Notes: generated by a model not told the origin, from the sequence alone. 64,000 nt of DNA from Blautia sp. (GCA_017475035.1 JAFVGK010000031.1:26375-90374); one strand, 5' to 3'; positions 17,882 through 25,590 are shown, numbered from the stretch's first letter. Numbers and translations are program-made.

Positions 17882-18191
17882 CGGTACCGAGATCGAGGCG
17901 GCTGTGGCCCTCTACGCCGAGCAGTTCCGCCTGATTCACATCTACACGGACAAACTCAGCATGACTCAGGCCTGCGAGCTGTTCGACAACCCGGAGAACA
18001 CGGCAGTTATCACGGTCAAACGGGATGACGAAACCCGGGAAGTCTATAAGGGCTATACGGAGCTCTACTCCGTGCAGAAGGGAAAAGCACTCGGCGGAGA
18101 CGGCATGATCCTGATCTGGCTGCAGCCGCCGGACGTCACTCCGGACCAGACACAGCAGACAATGGGGAAGTTCCTCGGTCATCTGCAGTAG
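17859..18191 (+). CDS. Small baseplate-region protein, possible paralogue of the gene before
   Basis: 110 aa from ATG 17859, 9 nt after GGAGG; an ATG at 17853 is only 3 nt from the ribosome binding site. It begins MTTVRLNNGTEIEAAVAL and holds FRLIHIYTDKLSMTQACELF and YKGYTELYSVQKG. It overlaps the previous gene by 23 bases. Function is not known. Confidence 0.6.
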   Translation: MTTVRLNNGTEIEAAVALYAEQFRLIHIYTDKLSMTQACELFDNPENTAVITVKRDDETREVYKGYTELYSVQKGKALGGDGMILIWLQPPDVTPDQTQQTMGKFLGHLQ

Positions 18192-18206
18192 AAATTCAAA
18201 ATGGAA
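18192..18206 (+). repeat. AATTCAAAATGGAA motif, intergenic copy
   Basis: The motif follows the previous stop directly. Its ATG opens a 7-codon frame (MEITKTS) before the lysis genes. Confidence 0.6.
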
Positions 18207-18242
18207 ATCACGAAAACTTCATAACGAAAGAGGTGACAGACC

Positions 18243-18302
18243 GTGACAAGAGACGATCTTGACGAGTTTGTCAATGAACTGTTGGAGGCAGGCAGAAAAT
18301 GA
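18243..18302 (+). CDS. 19-residue microprotein before the endolysin
   Basis: GTG 18243 to TGA 18302 encodes a small acidic peptide (MTRDDLDEFVNELLEAGRK). AAAGAGGTGA lies about 9 nt upstream, and its stop overlaps the endolysin ATG as ATGA. It may be a real XkdX-like microprotein or a device that couples endolysin translation. It is too short to assign. Confidence 0.5.
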   Translation: MTRDDLDEFVNELLEAGRK

Positions 18303-19126
18303 GCTACTACCAGACGATTTACAACAGGCTCCGGCAGCATGGCATTTCGGAGGCCGGGGCGCTCGGATTCCTCGGCAACTGGGACTGCGAATCCAACTGT
18401 GAGCCATACCGGGTCCAAGGCGATTTCTCGTCCTATCGCTCGACCAGCAAGGCCTATGTGAATTCCCTGAACACCGGCGAGCTGACCAGAGACCGCTTCA
18501 TGCACGATCAGAAGGGTTTTGGTCTGGCACAGTGGACCTATTTCAGCAGGAAGGCTGAACTCTATGACGAGTGGAAAAAGCTCGGCTGCCTGATCGACGA
18601 TCCGGTTTTCCAGACAGACTTCGCGATGAAGGAACTGAAGCGGGACAATGGTGATCTATATCGGTATCTTCTCAGTACGAACAACGTTTACGACGCCTGC
18701 AGCAGGATCTGCGTAGAGTTTGAGAGACCCTATCATAACAATGTCGACGCGCGGTTCCAGTCAGCGACTCGGATCAAGTCCGAAATTGACCTGAATGCCT
18801 GGAGCGGAGAGGAAGCACTGAAACCGGCAGAGAGTTCCTCATCGTCTACTCAGCCGCAGGAGGCTGTTACCGTGAAACCGGAGCTGATCCCGGCGACGGA
18901 TTACTGGCCGCCGAGAGATGTGGATCAGAATATGCATGGCTATGACGTAATGGTCCTGCAGGCGGTTCTGAAGGCTAGAGGCTATCCGGTGACGATCATC
19001 ACAGGAGACTTCGATGCGGAGCTTGACAAGATTGTCCGGCAGTTTCAGGAGGCCTATCAGCTCGGAGCCGACGGGGTTGTCGGGCCAAAGACCTGGAAGA
19101 AACTCCTGGAGCTGAGCCGGATATGA
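18299..19126 (+). CDS. Endolysin: phage tail-lysozyme domain plus peptidoglycan-binding domain
   Basis: 275 aa. Residues 1-170 match the phage tail lysozyme type (GISEAGALGFLGNWDCESNCEP with the likely catalytic Glu, then HDQKGFGLAQWTYFSRKAELY), which would cleave glycan strands. A Ser- and Pro-rich linker near 178-195 leads to a peptidoglycan-binding domain (YDVMVLQAVLKARGYPVTIITGDFD...GADGVVGPKTWKKLL). There is no signal peptide, so a holin is expected to release it. An internal GTG at 18872 could make the binding domain separately. The next two genes fit a lysis cassette. Confidence 0.9.
   Translation: MSYYQTIYNRLRQHGISEAGALGFLGNWDCESNCEPYRVQGDFSSYRSTSKAYVNSLNTGELTRDRFMHDQKGFGLAQWTYFSRKAELYDEWKKLGCLIDDPVFQTDFAMKELKRDNGDLYRYLLSTNNVYDACSRICVEFERPYHNNVDARFQSATRIKSEIDLNAWSGEEALKPAESSSSSTQPQEAVTVKPELIPATDYWPPRDVDQNMHGYDVMVLQAVLKARGYPVTIITGDFDAELDKIVRQFQEAYQLGADGVVGPKTWKKLLELSRI
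18872..19126 (+). CDS. Candidate nested product: free wall-binding domain of the endolysin
   Basis: In-frame GTG 18872 lies 8 nt after GGAGG (18859-18863), exactly at the linker between the catalytic and binding domains. It would give 84 aa holding the complete peptidoglycan-binding domain. Several clostridial and enterococcal endolysins (CD27L, CTP1L, Lys170) are known to make such a second product that joins the full-length enzyme. The site is seen; its use is inferred. Confidence 0.55.
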   Translation: MKPELIPATDYWPPRDVDQNMHGYDVMVLQAVLKARGYPVTIITGDFDAELDKIVRQFQEAYQLGADGVVGPKTWKKLLELSRI

Positions 19127-19425
19127 AAGGACTGAGTGTAATGAACAGTCACAGCGAGAAAGATCCCATTCATAGTCCCGAGAATGTGGTTCCGCGGAAA
19201 AAGCTCCAGATCCGGATAATCAAAATGGATGATCAGGGACCGGACGTGAAGCTGGCTCAGGCGGCCCTGCAGTGCTGGGGCTACTCCACGATTGTGTCCG
19301 GCATTTTCGGCAGGGAGATGCATGACAAGATCCGGGACTTCCAGGAGAAGCACGGTCTCCCGGCAAACGGAGAGATCGGGTCTGAGACCTGGAGAGCGCT
19401 GTTGACGCTGCCGGATAAACTATAA
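19123..19425 (+). CDS. Stand-alone peptidoglycan-binding protein
   Basis: 100 aa (or 94 from ATG 19141). After a charged 30-residue start it is a single peptidoglycan-binding fold (GPDVKLAQAALQCWGYSTIVSGIFG...FQEKHGLPANGEIGSETWRALL). It has no catalytic domain. The start overlaps the endolysin stop (ATGA). It could act as an extra binding subunit of the endolysin or in blocking superinfection; both are guesses. Confidence 0.75.
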   Translation: MKGLSVMNSHSEKDPIHSPENVVPRKKLQIRIIKMDDQGPDVKLAQAALQCWGYSTIVSGIFGREMHDKIRDFQEKHGLPANGEIGSETWRALLTLPDKL

Positions 19426-19470
19426 GCAAGGCGTGATATTTGAAAGGAGCCTCTTCGGAGTGGTACCAAC

Positions 19471-19977
19471 ATGAGCTATCAGGATTTTTTGACGGCAATC
19501 GGGATGAAGTCCTTCACGTTCTGGGGGATTCTGGTGTTCCTGATGTCGCTGGGGATTGAGTTTACCCCTAAAATCAAGTGGAACCCGTGGACCGCGATCT
19601 TCAAGTGGATCGGATCGCGGTTCAACAGTGCAATCGATGCAAAGATGGACAGTGTCCGGGGAGAGCTTAAGGCATTGGACAAAAAAGTCGGCCATCTGCA
19701 GGATGAGCTGGAAAAGCATATTACAGAATCAAAAGCAAAGGAACTCCAGGATACCAGGCGTGATATTCTGGAGTTCTGCAATTCCTGCATGAACAAGCGA
19801 AGACATACCAGGGAACAGTTTCGGTTCGTTCTGAAGCAATGCGACGAATACGAAGCGTATATCGAGAAGAACCATTTGAAGAACGGTGAAATCACGGACG
19901 CCATCAACGAAATCCGGCGTCTGCATGCCAAGTGTATTCAGGAGAATGATTTCCTGAAGGAAGGAGAAGAGTCATGA
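19471..19977 (+). CDS. Membrane-anchored coiled-coil protein of the lysis region
   Basis: 168 aa. One N-terminal membrane segment (FTFWGILVFLMSLGIEF) is followed by a short helix and a long charged coiled coil with a CNSCMNKRRHTREQF part. Such proteins often sit before the holin in Clostridia phages. It may be a holin partner or antiholin. Its stop overlaps the holin start (ATGA). Confidence 0.6.
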   Translation: MSYQDFLTAIGMKSFTFWGILVFLMSLGIEFTPKIKWNPWTAIFKWIGSRFNSAIDAKMDSVRGELKALDKKVGHLQDELEKHITESKAKELQDTRRDILEFCNSCMNKRRHTREQFRFVLKQCDEYEAYIEKNHLKNGEITDAINEIRRLHAKCIQENDFLKEGEES

Positions 19978-20321
19978 GCAACAAAGTGTATGATATTCTG
20001 AAGTTTATTGCGCAGATCGTGCTGCCGGCTATCGGTACGCTGTACTTCGCGCTGGCCGGAATCTGGGGCTTTCCGTACGGCGAGGAGATCGTCGGCACAA
20101 TCGCGGCGATCGACGCATTCCTGGGTGCGCTGCTGGGGATCAGCTCGGCGCAGTATTACAAGGCCGGGAAAGACATCGACGGAACGCTCAATATTGACAC
20201 GGAAAATGAGGTCATTACCTATAATTTCGGTAAGGTCTCCGTGGACGATCTGCTGAAGAAGCAGGTTGCAAAGGTCGAAATTACATCCGAGACAGACCCA
20301 GACTACCAGGGACAGCACTGA
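19974..20321 (+). CDS. Holin
   Basis: 115 aa with two membrane segments (FIAQIVLPAIGTLYFALAGIW and EEIVGTIAAIDAFLGALLGISSAQYY), the usual look of small phage holins of the r1t/phi-LC3 type. It would form membrane holes to let the endolysin through. A hydrophilic C-terminal tail of about 50 residues is longer than in classic members. It overlaps the gene before by 4 bases. Confidence 0.8.
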   Translation: MSNKVYDILKFIAQIVLPAIGTLYFALAGIWGFPYGEEIVGTIAAIDAFLGALLGISSAQYYKAGKDIDGTLNIDTENEVITYNFGKVSVDDLLKKQVAKVEITSETDPDYQGQH

Positions 20322-20355
20322 ACCGGTGAATCGTATCTGAGGAGGAACTGAGGCA

Positions 20356-20733
20356 ATGGGCAGACCTATGTACAGTCCTGATACGGACTATGCGATCATC
20401 AAGAACAAGCCTCGTATCGGAGGGATTGAGCTTGACGGTGACATGAAGCTGTCCGACCTGGGGATGCGGTCCATTCACTACGGGACAAAAGAGGAATGGG
20501 ACGCCGCTGGAGAGACCGTCAGCGAGAACGGCGCGATCTATATCTACAGCGACTTCGACAGCAGCGGATCAGTGGCGAGACCCGCCATCAAGATCGGCGA
20601 CGGCACGACGAAGCTGAAGAATCTGCCCGTGATCGGGGGAGCTGATTCCGCGGATCAAGGCAAGAGACTGTTCAATGCCATGTCCGCGCTGGTCGACGGT
20701 CTGTACGGCATCTTCGGGCTGGTGACGACCTGA
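20356..20733 (+). CDS. Small tail-fibre-like structural protein
   Basis: 125 aa. SVARPAIKIGDGTTKLKNLPVIGGA resembles the short fibre repeats (GDGxTxxxxLP) found in Firmicutes tail-fibre proteins, and the N terminus (YAIIKNKPRIGGIELDG) is of the same kind. It lies between holin and receptor-binding protein and ends before a strong terminator. Confidence 0.65.
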   Translation: MGRPMYSPDTDYAIIKNKPRIGGIELDGDMKLSDLGMRSIHYGTKEEWDAAGETVSENGAIYIYSDFDSSGSVARPAIKIGDGTTKLKNLPVIGGADSADQGKRLFNAMSALVDGLYGIFGLVTT

Positions 20734-20751
20734 GCTAGCGAGAACAAGACG

Positions 20752-20801
20752 AAGAGACTCTGAGCGGGCGGCAAACGGCTTCCCCTCAGGGTCTCTTTTA
20801 C
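20752..20801 (+). terminator. Rho-independent terminator
   Basis: AAGAGACTCTGAG (20752-20764) pairs with CTCAGGGTCTCTT (20785-20797) with one G-U pair, and TTTA follows. It closes the lysis unit before the receptor-binding gene. Confidence 0.88.
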
Positions 20802-20865
20802 GATACGGATTCCGCACGCCTTCTAAATTTTATTGAGAAATTGGAGGGCCGCAGAGTTCTGTCAA

Positions 20866-20880
20866 CAATTCAAAATGGAA
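20866..20880 (+). repeat. AATTCAAAATGGAA motif before the receptor-binding gene
   Basis: The motif stands in the untranslated stretch before ATG 20908. Its ATG opens a 5-codon frame (MEILE) that stops next to the AAAGGAG ribosome binding site. Confidence 0.6.
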
Positions 20881-20907
20881 ATTTTGGAATGAAAGGAGCC
20901 GTGAATC

Positions 20908-23589
20908 ATGGCTTTAGACATTATCAGTACGATCAATCTTGATCTGAAACGTCCGAATACGGAGACCGTTTATGCGGTGCAGTACGACACGGCCGGACGT
21001 ATCAAGGCTCAGTTGACCAACGACGGAGAGGCCTGGCATGTTCCGAGCAGCGCCGGCGGTATGGTGTCCTTCCGCAAGAGCGACAACATCGGCGGATTCT
21101 ATGACACGACGGAACTTGGCGAAGTGGCGGTCAGTGTGGATGAGAACGACGATTCCATCATCTATATCGCGCTGGATGCGCAGACCACGATCACCGCAAC
21201 ACCGCTGGATCATCCGGTGCAGATGCAGATCAATTTCTACAACAGCCAAGGGAAGCGGCTCAGCACCTTCGCGTTTTATCTGAGGGTTCAGGCGAGCGTG
21301 CTGTTCGATGGCGACCAGGATGAAAGACCGGCGGCATCCGAGTGGACATTCCGCATTTTGACCGGGGCGCTCGGACAGACTATCAAGAACCAGGAAGATG
21401 CCATCAAGTGGATGGCGGACAACATCCGCACCCAGGCGGGCTACGTTGTTGATGACACGCTGAAGGTCCCGGGCGCGGCCGGCGACGCCAAGAAGATTGG
21501 TGAGCTATTCGAGGAGATCGTCAAGATTTCGGACTCAATGCCGGGGTATTTCCCAACGATGGATACCGAGCGGGTCGGCAGCACGAAGTACTACACCCGC
21601 AGCGGGACATCGCCCGACTATGTGTATACCGAGTTCACCGGGGCAACCTTCGCGACCGGTGTGACGTATTATGAATACTCCCCGTGGAACCGCATCTGGA
21701 TCGACCCGGACGACAATGATGTCGTGATTCCGACGATGGATGATATCGATGAGTTAAATCGCCATTTAAGTGATGTGACAGAGGCGATTGAAGACATATC
21801 AAAGCGTATTAACCTTTTTGATAAAAGGACAGTCGTTTCAGGTGGGTATTTTTCATCTGCTGGTGGTATCTTGCCAAACGCTAACAGCGAATACTCGACA
21901 CAGTATATCAAAGTTGACCCAAGCAAGACTTACTCTATGAGCAAAGCAAAGACTGGCGCAGAATTTCTTACCTACAATCAGAATAAGCAGTTTATTAGTG
22001 GCGGCAGAATTACTCCGTCTACAAATATAAACTTTTCTTTTGGTTCGGGTGTCTATTATGTCAGGCTTTCTTTCTACAATACAACATTTGGAAACGATTT
22101 CATGCTGGTCGAAGGAGCAACAGTCCCTAGCACATATGTAGGATATATTAACTACATTGAAGGATCATCTGTCCTCCCCGGTTCGCTTGATGTTAGTGCA
22201 TTGCCAGCTTCTATATCTGACAGTATTAACGCGAACACTGGGGCATTTTCAAGAGAAATACGTGATAATGCAAATTGGACTTTCTACGGTAATTATTTCC
22301 CAAGCAGTGCTGGAACGCAAAACGCATCTGCCAATTACAATGAATATTATTTTGTTGCCCCGTCAGATTTTGAAATCTGGACAGACACAGATTTGTGGAG
22401 TGGCACGGACTGTGATGACTTCTGGCTGAAGTTATACACGGGCCTTCCTTTTGGCACGGAAACAAATGTTACTGGTGTATATAGACAGAGGAAAAATAGC
22501 AGTGGCGTAATTACATCGGACACAATGCCAAAGGAAAACAGCAAACTCAAGGTAACGGCTGGTCAGTATGTTGTTATATCATACTATAAAACTGTTTCTT
22601 ATTTCAGGTTCATGGTAAGCGGTTTGGAAAGTGCTTACTATTATGGCAACGATAAAATCGTGCTTAGTGAAGACACCTGTAAACAAATCGCGGCATCAGA
22701 TGCGTTTAAGACTTGTAAGTTTATATATAACGCATACACAGGGCCTTATCCCGGAGATTTTTACCATACTGAAAGAGTTTGCATTTACCTCCCGGCAAAG
22801 TATGGGTATGTCCGACACAGTCTGTATCATTGCGTCCTTGAGTCTGCATATGCTGATTCGTGGAGACTTGCACCGTCACTTGCGTGCGATGATAACTATA
22901 TCAAACGGTTTGACTTAACAGTCGGAGGCGAATGGGAATTTGCAGTAAAACTAAATGGCCGGGATGATTTCAGCGGTGGAATTACACATGGTGATGAGAT
23001 TTATACGAATATCACATTCTTCCTTGACGGTGAGGAAATCACAATCACCGACTACACAGCCTTAACATTATTCAACGAATTGAGAGTTGTCGAGACTACT
23101 GATGTTTACGACCCGGCTGACCACACTACTGTAATAGGCGTGCATACTAGAGAATACGTATTTAACAGCGACGGGTTAAGGCTACGGCAAACAATGAAGT
23201 GGGCTGGTGTTTTCCCCGTTCTCAATGCTTATATGCCAATGTATCTCCCGGCTAAAACAAGCAACGGTATAACGGTTACAAATGAGATCGTGCTTGATAG
23301 TAATTATACGCCGTTTTCTATTCCCGCATCAAGATTTAATTACACATTCCCGGACACTAAAAATTGCGTTATTTATTCTGCTGAAAGCGCAGCAATACAA
23401 GCTGTTGACTGTACTTGGCAGGTTGTAAACGTTGCACGCAGCGGCGAGTTTAACCTTACGGATAACGCAAATAATAATTACAACAAGATTTATTATCGCA
23501 CAGTAGAAAACACTGTATACAACACATCAGAAAACGAACTTTGGAAAAGCGAACAGCACGTAAAAATAAGCATTTCAGATAATTCTTAA
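20908..23589 (+). CDS. Baseplate upper protein (BppU-like N terminus) with receptor-binding C terminus
   Basis: 893 aa. Residues 1-140 match the BppU-type baseplate domain (INLDLKRPNTETVYAVQYDTAGR, MVSFRKSDNIGGFYDTT). A YYTRSG...YTEFTGATFATGVTYYE module near residues 225-255 matches modules in the major tail protein and Tal. From about base 21750 codon use changes abruptly: GC-rich before, AT-rich with ATT, AAA and TTA codons after. The rest (600 aa, beta-rich) is probably the receptor-binding part and looks like a transferred segment. Its stop overlaps the antisense regulator gene by 4 bases. Confidence 0.8.
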   Translation: MALDIISTINLDLKRPNTETVYAVQYDTAGRIKAQLTNDGEAWHVPSSAGGMVSFRKSDNIGGFYDTTELGEVAVSVDENDDSIIYIALDAQTTITATPLDHPVQMQINFYNSQGKRLSTFAFYLRVQASVLFDGDQDERPAASEWTFRILTGALGQTIKNQEDAIKWMADNIRTQAGYVVDDTLKVPGAAGDAKKIGELFEEIVKISDSMPGYFPTMDTERVGSTKYYTRSGTSPDYVYTEFTGATFATGVTYYEYSPWNRIWIDPDDNDVVIPTMDDIDELNRHLSDVTEAIEDISKRINLFDKRTVVSGGYFSSAGGILPNANSEYSTQYIKVDPSKTYSMSKAKTGAEFLTYNQNKQFISGGRITPSTNINFSFGSGVYYVRLSFYNTTFGNDFMLVEGATVPSTYVGYINYIEGSSVLPGSLDVSALPASISDSINANTGAFSREIRDNANWTFYGNYFPSSAGTQNASANYNEYYFVAPSDFEIWTDTDLWSGTDCDDFWLKLYTGLPFGTETNVTGVYRQRKNSSGVITSDTMPKENSKLKVTAGQYVVISYYKTVSYFRFMVSGLESAYYYGNDKIVLSEDTCKQIAASDAFKTCKFIYNAYTGPYPGDFYHTERVCIYLPAKYGYVRHSLYHCVLESAYADSWRLAPSLACDDNYIKRFDLTVGGEWEFAVKLNGRDDFSGGITHGDEIYTNITFFLDGEEITITDYTALTLFNELRVVETTDVYDPADHTTVIGVHTREYVFNSDGLRLRQTMKWAGVFPVLNAYMPMYLPAKTSNGITVTNEIVLDSNYTPFSIPASRFNYTFPDTKNCVIYSAESAAIQAVDCTWQVVNVARSGEFNLTDNANNNYNKIYYRTVENTVYNTSENELWKSEQHVKISISDNS

Positions 23590-23852
23590 ATAAATCTATG
23601 CGGATCGAGCTGGAGAACGTCACAAATAGCCAGACCTATCCGAAGAGATACGCTTGCCATTGTGCGCTCTCCGCTTTCCAATCGGGTGTACTGACGGAGA
23701 TTGATTCCTGACTGGTTGGCTACATCTTGTTGAGTCAGCCCTAATTGGTTACGTCTTGCATAGAGGATGCCTTTGCCGGGCTGGAGTAGCTCAAAAGATT
23801 CGCCATTAATGATTTCGATAGGCGTCTGATAGTTGTCATTATAGCTGGTCAT
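23586..23852 (-). CDS. XRE-family helix-turn-helix regulator
   Basis: 88 aa on the minus strand from ATG 23852 (GGAGG 8 nt upstream on that strand). The HTH is clear: ILYARRNQLGLTQQDVANQSGINLRQYTRLESGER, then SLRIGLAICDVLQLDPH. This form is common on Clostridia chromosomes. It converges on the receptor-binding gene and overlaps its stop. Its AT-rich codon use is like that gene's 3' half, so both may have arrived together. It is the only confident minus-strand gene; a role as phage repressor is possible but unproven. Confidence 0.82.
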   Translation of the reverse strand: MTSYNDNYQTPIEIINGESFELLQPGKGILYARRNQLGLTQQDVANQSGINLRQYTRLESGERTMASVSLRIGLAICDVLQLDPHRFI

Positions 23853-23960
23853 AACATTACCTCCGAAAAAAGATAATCCAACTATATGACCAATCGGACA
23901 TAATGTCAATTGTATCTTAAATCTAAACTCAAGTCACTTAAAGGCCTATTTAACTCAACA

Positions 23961-23975
23961 AAATTCAAAATGGAA
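23961..23975 (+). repeat. AATTCAAAATGGAA motif at a gene start
   Basis: A full copy. The ATG within it is in frame with the gene that follows (MEVINMNPSIF), as it is for the gene at 191. Confidence 0.6.
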
Positions 23976-24449
23976 GTGATTAACATGAATCCTTCAATAT
24001 TCGCCATTCCACATAAGGTTGAGATCCCAGCAGGAGCTTACGGTGTATGGCAGCTTCCGGAACTCGGTGTCTCGATTCCTGTCTACAGAGCGTTCGGGTA
24101 CGCGGCTCAGAAGATTGTCGATACGGAAAACGCGGCGTCGCTTCAGAACTTCGGCGTCGGAAAGCTTATCGCGGACCACGCAGCGTCGTTAAGTAACGGC
24201 GGAAAGGGAAGCTGGGACCTCTGGAAATGCCATCCGGATGACTCAGCTTTCTTTATTCTGCCTAACGAGACGCAGCAGTATCGCTGTATCTCCGTTTCCA
24301 GGGTAAAAGTCCTTCGTGGCGGCTATCAGCTTGACGGAGCCGGGGTGTATCTGAGGCTTCCAACAGATATTGCCTGTGTAGGCTGTGTCGATCCGGAAGG
24401 GAAAGAGAACTACATGGCAATTTTCAAGCTGACAGGAAAACTGCCGTAA
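23970..24449 (+). CDS. Hypothetical protein after the receptor-binding region
   Basis: 159 aa from ATG 23970; ATG 23985 (MNPSIF) is an alternative with GGAAGTGA upstream. The protein is soluble with mixed alpha and beta character (VEIPAGAYGVWQLPELGVSIPVYRA, ENAASLQNFGVGKLIADH, ISVSRVKVLRGGYQLDG). It is GC-rich like the structural genes, unlike the AT-rich block before it. I do not recognise a family. Confidence 0.65.
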   Translation: MEVINMNPSIFAIPHKVEIPAGAYGVWQLPELGVSIPVYRAFGYAAQKIVDTENAASLQNFGVGKLIADHAASLSNGGKGSWDLWKCHPDDSAFFILPNETQQYRCISVSRVKVLRGGYQLDGAGVYLRLPTDIACVGCVDPEGKENYMAIFKLTGKLP

Positions 24450-24455
24450 ACAATG

Positions 24456-24502
24456 AGAGATCGGGAACTTTATGAGATTCATAGAGCACCCGATCTCTTT
24501 TG
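24456..24502 (+). terminator. Rho-independent terminator
   Basis: AGAGATCGGG (24456-24465) pairs perfectly with CCCGATCTCT (24489-24498), and TTTGC follows. Confidence 0.85.
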
Positions 24503-24553
24503 CTTTACGCGAATTATACACCGCTTCTTTTTTTTTTCGCCAGTAAGATGATT

Positions 24554-24589
24554 CTTTCAACCATGAGAGCTGTTTTGTATGGTTGAAAG
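24554..24589 (+). repeat. Perfect 11-bp inverted repeat
   Basis: CTTTCAACCAT (24554-24564) and ATGGTTGAAAG (24579-24589) flank 14 nt. It could be a hairpin in RNA or an operator. No T-run follows directly, so it is not a standard terminator. No gene is seen at 24503-24640. Confidence 0.6.
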
Positions 24590-24640
24590 GCTTGTTTTAG
24601 GGGTAAATAGGGCCTGAGACGGCTTACAACTACATACAGC

Positions 24641-24666
24641 CTCGCAATTTTTACATCTCCATTAAT
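24641..24666 (+). promoter_or_regulatory. CTCGC-type promoter element 1
   Basis: CTCGCA, 14 nt, then ATTAAT; TTTACAT is present inside the spacer. It precedes two micro-frames, each with a good ribosome binding site. Confidence 0.7.
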
Positions 24667-24705
24667 GACAGGAGAAGACTAATTGAAAGGAGGCGATCTG
24701 AGACA

Positions 24706-24747
24706 ATGATGAACATTCTGGACAAAAAGGAGGACGATGTGAAGTGA
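24706..24747 (+). CDS. 13-residue micro-frame with strong ribosome binding site
   Basis: ATG 24706 to TGA 24747 follows GAAAGGAGG by 13 nt. The peptide (MMNILDKKEDDVK) is charged. It stands directly after promoter element 1. It may be a leader peptide or a real microprotein. Confidence 0.35.
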   Translation: MMNILDKKEDDVK

Positions 24748-24784
24748 AAAAGAGAAGTTTTACGTAAAGGAGTGAGGCTAGACA

Positions 24785-24823
24785 ATGAGAAACGGAAGTC
24801 TTGTGAAAAGGAGTGACGCGTAG
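24785..24823 (+). CDS. 12-residue micro-frame with strong ribosome binding site
   Basis: ATG 24785 to TAG 24823 (MRNGSLVKRSDA) follows AAAGGAGTGAGG. It lies between promoter element 1 and a terminator, in a transcript that seems to hold no larger gene. Confidence 0.3.
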   Translation: MRNGSLVKRSDA

Positions 24824-24864
24824 AACAGAGAGACGAAACGAGATAGTCGATTCTGACTGACACG

Positions 24865-24904
24865 AAAAGAAGTGGCTTTTACACGCCGCTTCTTTTTTTT
24901 TTCT
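24865..24904 (+). terminator. Rho-independent terminator
   Basis: AAGAAGTGGC (24867-24876) pairs with GCCGCTTCTT (24885-24894, one G-U), followed by a long T-run. It ends the micro-frame transcript. Confidence 0.88.
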
Positions 24905-24919
24905 TGTGGCCACAGTAAT

Positions 24920-24945
24920 CTCGCAAGTTTTACATGGCTTATAAT
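24920..24945 (+). promoter_or_regulatory. CTCGC-type promoter element 2
   Basis: CTCGCA, 14 nt with TTTTACAT, then a perfect TATAAT. It lies 32 nt before the start of the next gene. Confidence 0.82.
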
Positions 24946-24976
24946 AGAAAGAACATATTATAAGGAGGTTTTTGAA

Positions 24977-25312
24977 ATGAAAGAAATTAATGGTCACAAA
25001 GTGGTAGCATGCCCGTATCAGTGCGGAGCCTGCCCTTATTGGGTCAGCGACGGCGAAAGCGGGTTTCTCTACTGCTATGAGGATGAGAAACCAAACGTAT
25101 GTGTGTTTGAGAAGGAAGGAGAAGGAATAAGAGAAGACGTAGAGGAGAACGAGAAACTAATAAACGAGGTAGACGAGCGTCTCGATGCGGTTGAGGAGAC
25201 TCTGGGCAAACTGGTCAAAAATCAGGTGATCGATGAAGATGATTATCTGTATAAGATCCTGGAACTCATGAGGCATGAACTCAGCAGCACAAGAGAATGT
25301 ATCTATCTTTGA
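24977..25312 (+). CDS. Cys-rich small protein with coiled-coil tail
   Basis: 111 aa from ATG 24977 (AAGGAGG upstream). The N terminus has a compact cluster, CPYQCGACPYW, plus further Cys at about 33 and 41, likely a metal site. The second half is an acidic coiled coil (INEVDERLDAVEETLGKLV). It is the sole gene between promoter element 2 and a terminator. No family recognised. Confidence 0.75.
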   Translation: MKEINGHKVVACPYQCGACPYWVSDGESGFLYCYEDEKPNVCVFEKEGEGIREDVEENEKLINEVDERLDAVEETLGKLVKNQVIDEDDYLYKILELMRHELSSTRECIYL

Positions 25313-25340
25313 GGAGGTCTAAGATCTCCTCTTCTTTTTA
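25311..25340 (+). terminator. Rho-independent terminator
   Basis: GAGGAGGTCT (25311-25320) pairs with GATCTCCTC after a 2-nt gap, and TTCTTTTTA follows. The hairpin begins over the stop codon of the Cys-rich gene. Confidence 0.75.
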
Positions 25341-25349
25341 TCGCGGGAC

Positions 25350-25375
25350 CTCGCAAATTTTGCATACCTTTTAAT
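25350..25375 (+). promoter_or_regulatory. CTCGC-type promoter element 3
   Basis: CTCGCA, 14 nt, TTTAAT. It drives a 39-residue gene. Confidence 0.78.
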
Positions 25376-25412
25376 GGAAGGACAATAAATACTTTAGAAG
25401 GAGGTTCTGACG

Positions 25413-25532
25413 ATGAAAGAAAAGATTCGGAAAATGATGAAAAAGCTGGCCGATGGATTGGCGCAAGGAATGATCCAGGGCGAGCTGATCGTAGCAAACG
25501 GAGGAGGTGTGTATATTAGAACAGCTCCGTAA
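25413..25532 (+). CDS. 39-residue amphipathic protein
   Basis: ATG 25413 with AAGGAGG upstream, stop TAA 25530-25532. The N terminus is basic (MKEKIRKMMKKLADGLAQGM) and could be an amphipathic helix; the C terminus (VANGGGVYIRTAP) is uncharged. It is the only gene between promoter element 3 and a terminator, which supports it being expressed. Confidence 0.65.
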   Translation: MKEKIRKMMKKLADGLAQGMIQGELIVANGGGVYIRTAP

Positions 25533-25553
25533 ATGGAGTATGAGCCTACGCAA

Positions 25554-25590
25554 GAGAGTCGTTGAGTGATCAGCGGCTCTCAATTTTTTC
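25554..25590 (+). terminator. Terminator of the CGTTGA/TCAGCG type
   Basis: GAGAGTCGTTGA (25554-25565) pairs with TCAGCGGCTCTC (25570-25581), and ATTTTTT follows. The core CGTTGA-4 nt-TCAGCGG recurs in the terminators near 32180, 42250 and 42905. Confidence 0.85.

Noticed and set aside
20908-23589. Diversity-generating retroelement target in the receptor-binding gene
   Set aside because: No reverse transcriptase gene and no template repeat were seen in the window.
23586-23852. CI-type master repressor
   Set aside because: It is only an HTH domain in an unusual place, with no divergent cro-like gene or operators seen nearby.
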